This document shows, piece after piece, positions 1 to 8,273 of a stretch of 25,329 nucleotides of DNA. The notes beneath the pieces were generated by a model that did not search any database, was not told the origin of the DNA, and was given only the letters and a program-made list of their open reading frames with translations. A program made the position numbers and the translations under genes. Source of the stretch: DATKZB01 sp035528235 (GTDB lineage: Bacteria > Planctomycetota > Phycisphaerae > FEN-1346); the NCBI GenBank assembly GCA_035528235.1, contig DATKZB010000270.1, forward strand, positions 1 to 25,329. The letters are read 5' to 3'. Position 1 is the stretch's first letter. Each line of letters opens with the position of its first letter.

Positions 1-2339
1 CCAAGGTGCCCGGCGCGAGCGAGGGCAAGTGGACCTTCGAGCAACTCTGGGTCAACGGACGCCGGGCCACGCGCGCCCGGTCGCCGAACCAGTTCTACTA
101 CCACATGGCCGGCAAGGTCCTGACGGGCGTCGACCCGGCCACCGGCAAGGAAGCGAACCTGGAGAAGCGGGCGTTTCGTGGGCGGCCGGAAGACATCGCG
201 CCGCTGGCGGCGGTGCCGAAGGAGCAACTGGGCGACGTGGTCGTCACGGCCTACCATTCGTGGGCGGTGTCGGTGCTGCGGCTGGCGTCGGTCGACGCCG
301 CCACCGGCACCGTGATCACGACCGGCCCGGCCGCGTGGCCGCTCATGAGGTGGGCAGGCGCGCAGCGGTATCACCTGGAGAACTTCCGAGCGGCGCTCGA
401 CGCCCCCGGCGAGTGGTTCCTGGCGCGCGACGGCACGCTGTTCTATAAGCCGCTGCCGGGCGAGGACTCCGCCACGGCCGACGTCGTCGCGCCAGCGGTG
501 GAAACGTTCGTCGAGTTCGCCGGCCAGCCGGCCGAGAAGCAGTTTGTCGAGCACATCACGCTGAAGGGGCTGACGTTTCGGCACGGGCAGTACCTGCTGC
601 CCGCCAAGGGGTACAGCGACCCGCAGGCGGCGGTGACGATACCGGGCGCCATCCAGGCCGACGGGGCCCGGGACATCGCCATCGAGGATTGCAAAATCGG
701 CCACATCGGCACCTACGCCGTCTGGTTCCGCCGCGCGTGCCGCAACTGCCGCGTCGTCCGCACGTACATCCACGACATGGGCGCGGGGGGGGGGCGGATG
801 GGCGAGGGATGGGTGAACGACAACCCGAAGCCCGACGACCTGACGCACCACGTCACCGTCGACAACAACATCATTCGCTCGGGCGGGCACCTCTTCCGCG
901 GGGCCGTGGGCGTGTGGATCGGGCACAGTCCCGACAACCAGGTCACCCACAACGAGATCGCCGACTTCCGGTACACGGGCATCTCGGTGGGGTGGCGATG
1001 GGGATACGCCCCGAGCGTGGCCAAGCGCAACATGATCGAGTTCAACCACATCCATCACCTGGGCTGGGGCGTGCTGAGCGACATGGGCGGCGTGTACACC
1101 CTGGGGCCGTCGGAAGGCACCACCGTCTCGAACAACCGCATGCACGATATCTACTCATACAGTTACGGCGGGTGGGGGCTCTACACCGACGAGGGGTCCA
1201 GCCACATCCGTATGGAGAACAACCTGGTCTACAACACCAAGACCGGCGGCTTTCACCAGCATTACGGCAAGGAGAACATCGTCCGCAACAACATCCTGGC
1301 GTTCGCCAAGGAGGGGCAGGTGCAGCGGTCGCGCGTGGAGCCGCACCTGTCGTTCACCTTCGAGAACAACATCGTCTACTGGAAGGAAGGCGCCCTGCTG
1401 AGCAGCAGTTGGGGCGACGATAAGTTCGCGATGAAGAAGAATCTTTACTGGAACGCCGCCGGCCAGCCGGTGACGTTCGCCGGCAAGACCTTCGAGGAGT
1501 GGCAGAAGACGGGGCAGGACGAGGGCTCGGTGGTGGCCGACCCGAAGTTCGCCGACGCCGACCATTACGACTTCCGCCTGGCGGCCGATTCGCCCGCCCT
1601 CGGCCTGGGCTTCAAGCCGTTCGATTACATGAAGGCCGGCGTGTACGGCGACCCGGCGTGGGTCAAGTTGGCCTCGGCGGTGCCGCACCCGCCGCTGGAA
1701 CTTCCGCCTCCGCCGCCGCCCCCGCCGCCGTTCACCTTCAAGGACGGCTTCGAATCGCTCGCCGTCGGCGGCAAGCCGGCCGGCGCCCAGTGCCACGTCG
1801 AGGGCAAGGGCGACGCCATCGCCGCGACCGAGGAGACGCCCGCCGCCGGCAAACGGTGCCTCAAGATCGCCGACGCGCCGGGCCTGGCCCAAGCCTTCAA
1901 CCCGCACTTCTACTATCATCCCAGCCACCTCGACGGGGTGACGCGGTTCGCGTTCGACATGCGGATTGAGGACAAGACCGTCATGTTCGTCGAGTGGCGG
2001 ACCAGCGGGCATCCGTACCTGGCGGGGCCGAGCATGTCGGTCGCCGGCAGCAAACTGCGCTCCGGCGGCAAGGAACTCATCGACCTGCCGCCGGGCCAGT
2101 GGGTCCGCTTCGAGATGACCGCGGGCCTGGGCTCCAAGACCACCGGCACGTGGGACCTCTCGGTCACGCTGCCCGGCCAGCCGCCCAAGGTCTTCAAGGG
2201 TCTGGCCAACGGCAGCCCGAAGTGGGACCGGCTGGAGTGGCTCGGTTTCTCGAGCACCGCCTCCGACAAGACAACCTTCTACCTCGACAACCTGGACCTG
2301 GCCCACACGCCGGCGGGTTCGCAGACTGCTGCCCCGTGA
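1..2339 (+). CDS. Right-handed beta-helix protein with C-terminal lectin-like domain, 5' partial
   Basis: The reading frame is open from the first bases (AAG at 3-5, GTG at 6), so the true start lies upstream and the visible 778 codons are a fragment. The start WTFEQLWVNGRRATRAR is typical of the interior of secreted beta-helix proteins in planctomycetes. From about residue 180 to 520 there are repeated short units rich in N, G and H (for example VDNNIIRSGG, ISNN-like turns, ENNLVYNTKTGG, RNNILAF), the signature of a right-handed parallel beta-helix as in polysaccharide lyases and related enzymes. A run of nine prolines near residue 567 links it to a C-terminal segment of about 190 residues that looks like a concanavalin A/LamG-type fold (ends YLDNLDLAHTP). 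Probably exported and acting on or binding a polysaccharide; substrate and catalytic residues cannot be assigned. Stop TGA is 8 bases before recQ. Confidence 0.85.
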   Translation, partial: KVPGASEGKWTFEQLWVNGRRATRARSPNQFYYHMAGKVLTGVDPATGKEANLEKRAFRGRPEDIAPLAAVPKEQLGDVVVTAYHSWAVSVLRLASVDAATGTVITTGPAAWPLMRWAGAQRYHLENFRAALDAPGEWFLARDGTLFYKPLPGEDSATADVVAPAVETFVEFAGQPAEKQFVEHITLKGLTFRHGQYLLPAKGYSDPQAAVTIPGAIQADGARDIAIEDCKIGHIGTYAVWFRRACRNCRVVRTYIHDMGAGGGRMGEGWVNDNPKPDDLTHHVTVDNNIIRSGGHLFRGAVGVWIGHSPDNQVTHNEIADFRYTGISVGWRWGYAPSVAKRNMIEFNHIHHLGWGVLSDMGGVYTLGPSEGTTVSNNRMHDIYSYSYGGWGLYTDEGSSHIRMENNLVYNTKTGGFHQHYGKENIVRNNILAFAKEGQVQRSRVEPHLSFTFENNIVYWKEGALLSSSWGDDKFAMKKNLYWNAAGQPVTFAGKTFEEWQKTGQDEGSVVADPKFADADHYDFRLAADSPALGLGFKPFDYMKAGVYGDPAWVKLASAVPHPPLELPPPPPPPPPFTFKDGFESLAVGGKPAGAQCHVEGKGDAIAATEETPAAGKRCLKIADAPGLAQAFNPHFYYHPSHLDGVTRFAFDMRIEDKTVMFVEWRTSGHPYLAGPSMSVAGSKLRSGGKELIDLPPGQWVRFEMTAGLGSKTTGTWDLSVTLPGQPPKVFKGLANGSPKWDRLEWLGFSSTASDKTTFYLDNLDLAHTPAGSQTAAP

Positions 2340-2347
2340 GCGCCGCC

Positions 2348-5026
2348 ATGGACCCATCCGAGCCGCCGCCAACCTCGTCGCCGACGGTCGGCCCTGCTCT
2401 GGCCCTGCTGCGCGAGCGGTTCGGGCACGCCGCATTCCGCGAGGGCCAAGCCGAGGCGGTCCACAGCGCCCTGGCCGGTCGGAGCCTGCTGGTGGTCATG
2501 CCGACGGGCAGCGGCAAGAGCCTGCTGTACCAGTTGCCCGCGCTTCTGACCGACGGGCTCACGCTGGTCATCTCGCCGCTCATCGCGTTGATGAAAGACC
2601 AGGTGGACGACCTGCTCCGCCGCAACGTGCCCGCCACGTTCATCAACTCGAGCCTGGGACTGGCGGAGCAGCAGTCGCGGATGGCCGACTGCGTGGCGGG
2701 CCGCATCCGCCTGCTGTACGTCGCCCCGGAGCGGTTCCAGAACGCGGCGTTTCTGAACATGCTCCGTCAGGTGAAGGTGGCCCGCATGGCGGTGGACGAG
2801 GCCCACTGCATCAGCGAGTGGGGCCACGACTTCCGGCCGGACTACCGCCGGCTCAAGGCCTACCGCCACCAGGCGGGCAACCCGCCCGCCACGGCCCTGA
2901 CGGCCACCGCCACGCCGCGCGTCCAGGCCGACATCGTGACGTCGCTTGGCCTGGACGCCGGCGAGGTCGACGTGCACGTGCACGGGTTCGACCGGCCGAA
3001 CCTGGCGCTGAGCGTTTTCCACGCCCGCGACGACGACACGAAGCGGGCCTTCGTCCGCGAGTTCCTCGGCGAGGAACCCGGGCCGGGCATCATTTACGTC
3101 GGCACGCGCCGCACCGCCAAGGACCTGGCCGGAGCCGTGGCCGACGTCGAACCCAAGACGGTCGTCTACCACGCCGGCCTGGAGCCGGAGGAACGGACGC
3201 GGGCCCAGGAATCGTTCCTCCGCGGCGAGGCCCGCGTCGCCATCGCCACGGTGGCGTTCGGCATGGGCATCGACAAGGCCGACGTCCGCTTCGTGCTGCA
3301 CTACCACTACCCGGGGTCCATTGAGGCCTATTACCAGGAGATCGGCCGCGCGGGTCGCGACGGCCGGCCGTCGCGGTGCCCGCTGCTGGTGGCGCCCGCC
3401 GACCGGTCGCTGCGCCAGTTCTTCATCGACCTCTCGCACCCGACGCGCGGGCAGGTGCACAGTGTGTACCGCGCCATCTGGAGCGTGCCGGAGAGCCCGC
3501 TCATGCTGACGTACGCCGAGATCGCCGACCTGTGCGACGAGAAGGTGCGCGACGGGCAGGTGGCCTCGGCCGTACGACTGCTCGACGGCGCCGGCGTGAC
3601 GCGCGCCATGGCGGGCGAGGCCACCGCCGCCGTCCGCCTCGACGAGCCCGGCGCCCAGGTCCTGCCGCGCATCCGCGGCAAAGTCCAGCGGACGGTGTTC
3701 GAGGCCCTGGCGGCCTCGTTCGACCTTGAGACGCCCGGCCGGTACGCCGTCGAACTGCTCCGCATCGCCGCCGATGCCCGCGTGCCCGCCGACCGCGTCC
3801 GCCGCGCCCTGGCGGCGCTGGCCGAGGCCGGGCACATCGGGTACGACCCGCCGTTCCGTGGGCGTGGCATCGAGAAACGGGTCGATCCGCCGCCGCCGTT
3901 CGCCAAGGTGCCCATCGACTGGAAACGCCAGGACTTCCTCCGCCGCATCGAGGAGGAACGCCTCGAAGCCATGGAGACGTACATCCACGAGACCGGTTGC
4001 CGGCGCCGCTACATTCTGACGTACTTCGGCGAGAAGAGCGACCTGGTCTGCGGCACGTGCGACAATTGCGAGCCCGGTGGCGGCGCGGCGCCATCGCGCG
4101 GCAGCGTGCTCGTGCGGCACCCGGACGTGGCGGGGACCGTGCTCCTGTGCGTCAGCCACCTGCGCTTTCCCCTCGGCATCCGCCGGACGACCCAGGTCGT
4201 GACCGGCTCGCGCGAAAAGAACCTGCTGGACTGGGGCCTCGACAAGAACCCCGCGTACGGACGACTGCGCGGCCTGGGCGACCTCGTCCGCCACGTCGTC
4301 GACGACCTCCTGAAAGAGGGGTACCTGAAGCAGGAAGGCGACTTCGCGCGACCCGTCGTCGCCCTGACGCCGCGGGGCGCCCAGGCCGCCGCAGAGGTCA
4401 AACCCGACGCCCTGTCCCCCGCCCCGGCCGCGGCGTCCGGCCGCAAAGAAACCCGGCCCCCGGTCGGCGACGAATCGTCCATCCGGCAGGCCGTCCTCGA
4501 GTGCGTCGCCGCCATGCGACCCGCCCTTGGCGTCGGCAAGATCGTCGAGATCCTGACCGGGTCAAAGGCCGCGTGGGTGGCGCGGATGCGGGCCGACCGC
4601 CTGGCGGTCTACGGCACGGTCGGCGCCAAGCGCGAGACCGTGCGGATGGTGGTCGGGAGGATGCTCGCCGAGGGGCTGCTCGATCGGGATCCGTCGGCCC
4701 AGCGGCCGGTGGTCGAACTGACGGAGGCCGGCTGCCGGGAACTCCAGCGGCTGCGCACGGCCGCGCCCGAGGCCGACACCGTCGACGGAGACGTCTTACC
4801 GGTTCACGAGGAGGCGCCAGAGGCGGCTTCTCCGCCCGGAGTTCCCGTTACCGCCGCGGCCCCGCCGGATCCGCAGGTCGCGGCCCTGCGGCGTCGGGCC
4901 TACAAGGCCCTGCTCGCCCTCGAGAACGATCCGTCGCCCGACGTGCGTCGCTATGCGTCGCAGGCGCTGGCCGACCTCGTCCGCACCGTCAAGACGCAAG
5001 ACCCAACCCGCGACCAGAACGCGTGA
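2348..5026 (+). CDS. recQ: RecQ-family ATP-dependent DNA helicase with duplicated RQC-like module
   Basis: ATP-driven 3'-5' DNA helicase of 892 residues. Start ATG at 2348 is chosen because helicase homology begins just after it; longer in-frame extensions run into the upstream gene. Walker A MPTGSGKS lies at 51-58, DEAH at 150-153, and the superfamily 2 C-terminal motifs follow (TVAFGMGIDKADVRFVLHY, then EIGRAGRDGR). About 170 residues with a winged-helix look (LTYAEIADLCDEKVRDGQ) separate the helicase core from the zinc site (Cys551, 568, 571, 574), so the zinc site is far later than in E. coli RecQ (380-403). After it come two copies of one winged-helix-like block, about 590-685 and 710-805. 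A short alpha-helical tail (ALLALENDPSPDVRRYA) ends the protein. No HRDC domain is evident. The RecQ family call is firm; the local role (repair or recombination) is general knowledge. Confidence 0.95.
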   Translation: MDPSEPPPTSSPTVGPALALLRERFGHAAFREGQAEAVHSALAGRSLLVVMPTGSGKSLLYQLPALLTDGLTLVISPLIALMKDQVDDLLRRNVPATFINSSLGLAEQQSRMADCVAGRIRLLYVAPERFQNAAFLNMLRQVKVARMAVDEAHCISEWGHDFRPDYRRLKAYRHQAGNPPATALTATATPRVQADIVTSLGLDAGEVDVHVHGFDRPNLALSVFHARDDDTKRAFVREFLGEEPGPGIIYVGTRRTAKDLAGAVADVEPKTVVYHAGLEPEERTRAQESFLRGEARVAIATVAFGMGIDKADVRFVLHYHYPGSIEAYYQEIGRAGRDGRPSRCPLLVAPADRSLRQFFIDLSHPTRGQVHSVYRAIWSVPESPLMLTYAEIADLCDEKVRDGQVASAVRLLDGAGVTRAMAGEATAAVRLDEPGAQVLPRIRGKVQRTVFEALAASFDLETPGRYAVELLRIAADARVPADRVRRALAALAEAGHIGYDPPFRGRGIEKRVDPPPPFAKVPIDWKRQDFLRRIEEERLEAMETYIHETGCRRRYILTYFGEKSDLVCGTCDNCEPGGGAAPSRGSVLVRHPDVAGTVLLCVSHLRFPLGIRRTTQVVTGSREKNLLDWGLDKNPAYGRLRGLGDLVRHVVDDLLKEGYLKQEGDFARPVVALTPRGAQAAAEVKPDALSPAPAAASGRKETRPPVGDESSIRQAVLECVAAMRPALGVGKIVEILTGSKAAWVARMRADRLAVYGTVGAKRETVRMVVGRMLAEGLLDRDPSAQRPVVELTEAGCRELQRLRTAAPEADTVDGDVLPVHEEAPEAASPPGVPVTAAAPPDPQVAALRRRAYKALLALENDPSPDVRRYASQALADLVRTVKTQDPTRDQNA

Positions 5027-5033
5027 CGCCCCC

Positions 5034-5065
5034 GGTCCGGCCGCGCTGCGGCAGGCCGACGGACC
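5034..5065 (+). terminator. Possible hairpin after recQ
   Basis: Six base pairs GGTCCG/CGGACC with an inner GCC/GGC lie 8 bases after the recQ stop. No T-run follows directly (TTTT comes about 13 bases later), so this is only a weak terminator candidate. Confidence 0.3.
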
Positions 5066-5207
5066 GCTGCCACATCGTTTTCAACTGGACGAAACGCCCC
5101 CCCGCGGCTACGGTTGACGGCGGCGGGGAACCCCTCGCACGCGATGGAGCCGACATGACCAGGGCATCTGTGCGCACTCCGGGGGCGCCGGCCGCCGCGG
5201 CCGAACC

Positions 5208-6341
5208 CAGGCCCTGGAGCGCGCCGCCGCCCACGGGGCCCACGTCTTCACGACCGTCAGCGAGGTCACGGCCCTGGAGTGCGAGCACCTGCTGGGCCGG
5301 CGGCCCGACGTGCTCGTGCCGAACGGTCTGAACATCGAGCGGTTCGTGGCCACGCACGAGTTCCAGAACCTGCACCGCGAGTTCAAGGAGCAGATTCAGC
5401 AGTTCGTCATGGCCCACTTCTTCCCAAGTTACACGTTCGACCTGGACCGCACGCTTTTCTTCTTCACGGCCGGCCGGTACGAGTACCGCAACAAGGGATA
5501 CGACCTGGTCATCCAGTCGCTAGGCCGTCTGAACGGCGAGATGAAGCGGGCCGGCATCGACCGGACGGTCGTGCTGTTCCTGGTGACGCAGCGGCCGTGC
5601 CGCTCGATCAACGCCGAGGTCCTGCGGAGCCGGGCGGTGATGGAGGAGATGCGGCACACGTGCGGCCAGATTACGAAACAGTTGGGCCGGCGGCTGTTCG
5701 AGGCGACCGTTGCGGGCCAGGCGCCGCCGTTCGAGCAACTGGCCGACGACCTGCTGCGGCTGCGGCTGCGGCGCGTCTCGCACGCCTGGCGGACCCGCCG
5801 CCTGCCGCGACTCGTGACCCACGACCTTGCCGACGAGGCCGGAGACGAGGCACTCAATCATATCCAGCAGTGCATGCTCTTCAACCTGGCCGACGACCCG
5901 GTCAAGGTGGTGTATCACCCGGACTTCATCACGTCGGACAATCCGCTGTTCGGCATGGACTACGAGCAGTTCGTGCGCGGGTGCCACCTGGGCATCTTCC
6001 CGTCGTGGTACGAGCCCTGGGGTTACACGCCGATGGAGTGCGTGGCGTTGGGCGTGCCGGCGGTCACGAGCGACCTGTCGGGCTTCGGCACGTACCTGCT
6101 CGAGCACGTGCCCGACCACCGGGACCAGGGCCTGATGGTGGTGCGCCGCCGGGGGGCGACGTTCGAGCAGGCGGCGACGGAGCTGACCGGAGTGCTCCTG
6201 GAGTTTCTGAAGATGGAACGGCGCGACCGCATCGCCCAGCGGAACCGCGTCGAGAGCCTCTCGGACCAGTTCGACTGGAAGCACTTGGCCCGGCACTACG
6301 ACGAGGCCCACCAGTTGGCCCTCCGGCGGGCCGGCGGCTGA
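5208..6341 (+). pseudogene. GT3-family (eukaryote-type) glycogen synthase, N-terminal third missing
   Basis: The protein matches the animal/fungal glycogen synthase family GT3, which adds glucose from UDP-glucose to glycogen. Landmarks: LERAAAHGAHVFTTVSEVTA just upstream of PNGLNIERF; HEFQNLHREFKEQIQQFV; FFTAGRYEYRNKGYD; FVRGCHLGIFPSWYEPWGYT followed by PMEC, which holds the E-x7-E pair; and an Arg-rich helix ERRDRIAQRNRVESLSD like the one that binds glucose-6-phosphate in eukaryotic enzymes. Homology starts abruptly near 5208. The roughly 200 preceding residues, most of the N-terminal Rossmann domain, are absent, and only about 180 bases separate this point from recQ. The frame is open back to a TGA at 5115-5117 but has no ATG/GTG/TTG until GTG at 5310, which would remove even more of the fold. 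The C-terminus looks natural and lacks the eukaryotic phosphorylation tail. Probably non-functional as read, or damaged in assembly. Confidence 0.8.
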
Positions 6342-6424
6342 GGCACCCCCCCCGCCGCGAACCCCGGCCGGCCACCCGTGTGCCACGGCGGGTCTTGTCC
6401 CACCGTGTTCCCGGCATGTGAGTT

Positions 6425-6452
6425 GTAGGGGCACGACATGTCGTGCCCCTAC
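6425..6452. repeat. 28-bp perfect palindrome, REP-like
   Basis: GTAGGGGCACGACA and its exact reverse complement abut with no loop base between them. It lies 84 bases after the glycogen synthase stop. Elements of the form GTAGGGGCACG...CGTGCCCCTAC are, from memory, common dispersed palindromes in bacterial genomes. It may also act as a transcript-end hairpin. Confidence 0.85.
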
Positions 6453-6496
6453 GAATACGCCTCAGGCCCAATCGCAGCGGTTTTTCTGGACCGCCT

Positions 6497-6541
6497 CGCG
6501 ACAAGTCGCGTCGCAGGATTAAGACGGGCGCTAATCCTGCG
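6497..6541. repeat. Two adjacent hairpins, REP-like
   Basis: Hairpin one is CGCGAC-AA-GTCGCG (6497-6510). Hairpin two is CGCAGGATTA / TAATCCTGCG (6512-6521 and 6532-6541) with a 10-base loop; both stems are perfect. The layout resembles a mobile REP-type element rather than a regulator, but no second copy is in this window. Confidence 0.7.
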
Positions 6542-6560
6542 CCAAGTCCGCTCCGGCCCC

Positions 6561-6589
6561 TTGCCCGGCGCGGGCGCAGACCCTACCAT
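6561..6589 (+). promoter_or_regulatory. Candidate sigma70-type promoter for the pst operon
   Basis: TTGCCC at 6561-6566 and TACCAT at 6584-6589, spaced 17 bases, end 32 bases before the pstS start. No clear Pho box direct repeat was seen. Confidence 0.4.
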
Positions 6590-6621
6590 GTTAGGCACAC
6601 GAACAGCCAGGAGCAGAGCGG

Positions 6622-7419
6622 ATGAAGTGGCTGGCGGTCATCGGGGTGGCGGTTCTGGCGCTGGCGCTGCTGGCCATGGGCTGGGGCGGAGGCCAGGGCG
6701 CGGCGCTGAACGTCGTGGGGTCGACGTCGATCCAGCCGTTCGCCGAGATCCTGGCCCAGGAGTTCAACCGGACGTCGGACTTCGCGGTCGACGTGCAGGG
6801 CGGCGGCTCGACGGCGGGGCTCCAGGCCGCCGCCAACGGAATCGCTGATATCGGCATGTGTTCGCGGGGCCTCAAGGAGGACGAGTCCGGGCTCTTCCAG
6901 GTCGTCACGATCGCCCGCGACGGCCTGGCCGTGGTGATCCATCTCGACAACCCGGTCGCGGACCTGACGCGCGAGCAGATTGGCCGCCTGTTCGCCGGCG
7001 AGTACACCTCCTGGACCCAGGTGGGCGGCCCGGACCGGCCCGTCCGCCTCATCACCCGCGAGGAAGGCTCCGGCACCCGCGAGGCCTTCCAGAAACTGGT
7101 CATGCACAAGCGCCGCATCGCACGCCGGGCCCTGACGCAGGAGTCGAACGGGTCGGTCAAGGAACTCGTGCGGCACGACCGCTGCGCCATCGGGTACATG
7201 TCGCTGGGCCTGGTGGGGCCCGACCTGAAGGTCATCCGGGTGGACGGGGCGCCGCCGACGGCCGAGGAGGTGCTGGCGGGGCGGTATCCGCTGGTGCGTC
7301 CGTTTCTGTTCGTGACGAAGGGGCCGCCGGGCCCGCGGGCCCGGCAGTTCATCGACTTCGTGCTCTCGCCCCCGGGGCAGCAGATGCTCAAGCGGGAAGG
7401 ATTGGTCGGCTCTCAGTGA
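6622..7419 (+). CDS. pstS: Phosphate ABC transporter substrate-binding protein PstS
   Basis: Captures phosphate outside the membrane and hands it to PstCA. ATG at 6622 follows AGGAG at 6609-6613 with 8 bases between. Residues 1-20 are a hydrophobic export signal or anchor (LAVIGVAVLALALLAMGWGG) without a lipobox Cys. The mature part begins with the phosphate-loop segment VVGSTSIQPFAE, followed by VQGGGSTAGLQAAANGIADIG and TREEGSGTREAF, the segments that line the anion site in PstS. At 265 residues it is short compared with the roughly 320-350 residues of proteobacterial PstS but fits the compact group found in other phyla. First gene of the pst operon; its TGA overlaps the GTG start of pstC by 3 bases, consistent with translational coupling. 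Confidence 0.95.
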   Translation: MKWLAVIGVAVLALALLAMGWGGGQGAALNVVGSTSIQPFAEILAQEFNRTSDFAVDVQGGGSTAGLQAAANGIADIGMCSRGLKEDESGLFQVVTIARDGLAVVIHLDNPVADLTREQIGRLFAGEYTSWTQVGGPDRPVRLITREEGSGTREAFQKLVMHKRRIARRALTQESNGSVKELVRHDRCAIGYMSLGLVGPDLKVIRVDGAPPTAEEVLAGRYPLVRPFLFVTKGPPGPRARQFIDFVLSPPGQQMLKREGLVGSQ

Positions 7420-8273
7420 AGCGCGAAAAGATCATCGCGGCCGTGCTGATGGTGCTGGCGCTGTCGGCCCTGTCGAGCCTGGCGATCATCACGGCGTTCA
7501 TCTTCAAGGAGGGGCTGCCCATCGTGGCCAAGGTGGGCATCGGCCGGTTCATCTTCTCGAGCGACTGGTACCCGCTGGAGGGCGAGTTCGGCATCTTTCC
7601 GATGATCGTGGGGTCGCTGGCGGTGACGGCGGGGGCCATGGTCATCGGCGTGACGCTGGGCCTGGGGTGCGCGGTGCTGCTGACGCAATTCTGTCCGCCG
7701 CGAATGGTCGCCGTCATCAAGCCGAGCATCGAACTGCTGGCGGGCATCCCGTCGGTGGTGTACGGGTTCATCGGGGTGGTCATCCTGGTGCCGCTCATCC
7801 GCGACACGCTGGGCGGGCCGGGCCTGTCGGTCCTGGCGGCGTCCATCGTGCTGGGCGTCATGATTCTGCCGACCGTGACCAGCATCTCCATCGACGCCCT
7901 CCGGGCCGTGCCGCGCGCCTACCGCGAGGGCTCCATCGCCCTGGGGGCCACCGAGTGGCAGACGACCCACATGGTCGTGCTGAAGGCGGCCCGCAGCGGC
8001 ATCGTGGCCGCCGTCATCCTGGGCATGGGCCGCGCCATCGGCGAGACCATGGCCGTCATCATGGTGGCCGGCAACACGCTGGAACTGCCGCACAGCATCC
8101 TGGACCCGGTGCGGACGCTGACCAGCAACATCGCCCTGGAGATGGGCTACGCCGCGGGCGACCACCGGCAGGCCCTGTTCGCCACCGGGGTGGTCCTGTT
8201 CGTGGTCATCATGGCGCTGAACATGCTGGCGCTGACCGTCTCGCGCCGGCGGACCCGGCGAGGGAGGGCCTGA
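7416..8273 (+). CDS. pstC: Phosphate ABC transporter permease PstC
   Basis: Inner-membrane permease of 285 residues that forms the phosphate channel with PstA. The start is GTG at 7416, inside GTGA shared with the pstS stop; an upstream extension in the same frame only shadows pstS. Hydrophobic spans include AAVLMVLALSALSSLAIIT, MIVGSLAVTAGAMVIGVTLG, PSVVYGFIGVVILVPL, LSVLAASIVLGVMILPTV and ALFATGVVLFVVIMALNM, giving the usual six helices. The cytoplasmic coupling loop AYREGSIALGATEWQT followed by GMGRAIGETMAV is diagnostic of this family. The stop TGA overlaps the pstA ATG by one base (TGATG). Confidence 0.95.
   Translation: MKREKIIAAVLMVLALSALSSLAIITAFIFKEGLPIVAKVGIGRFIFSSDWYPLEGEFGIFPMIVGSLAVTAGAMVIGVTLGLGCAVLLTQFCPPRMVAVIKPSIELLAGIPSVVYGFIGVVILVPLIRDTLGGPGLSVLAASIVLGVMILPTVTSISIDALRAVPRAYREGSIALGATEWQTTHMVVLKAARSGIVAAVILGMGRAIGETMAVIMVAGNTLELPHSILDPVRTLTSNIALEMGYAAGDHRQALFATGVVLFVVIMALNMLALTVSRRRTRRGRA

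Noticed and set aside
2279..4294. Long minus-strand open frame (671 codons) across recQ
   Set aside because: It is antisense to a clear helicase, has low-complexity Arg/Val/Gly composition and no domain; it is a by-product of high GC at third codon positions.
6541..6621. Pho box upstream of pstS
   Set aside because: No convincing CTGTCAT-type direct repeats spaced 11 bases could be found.
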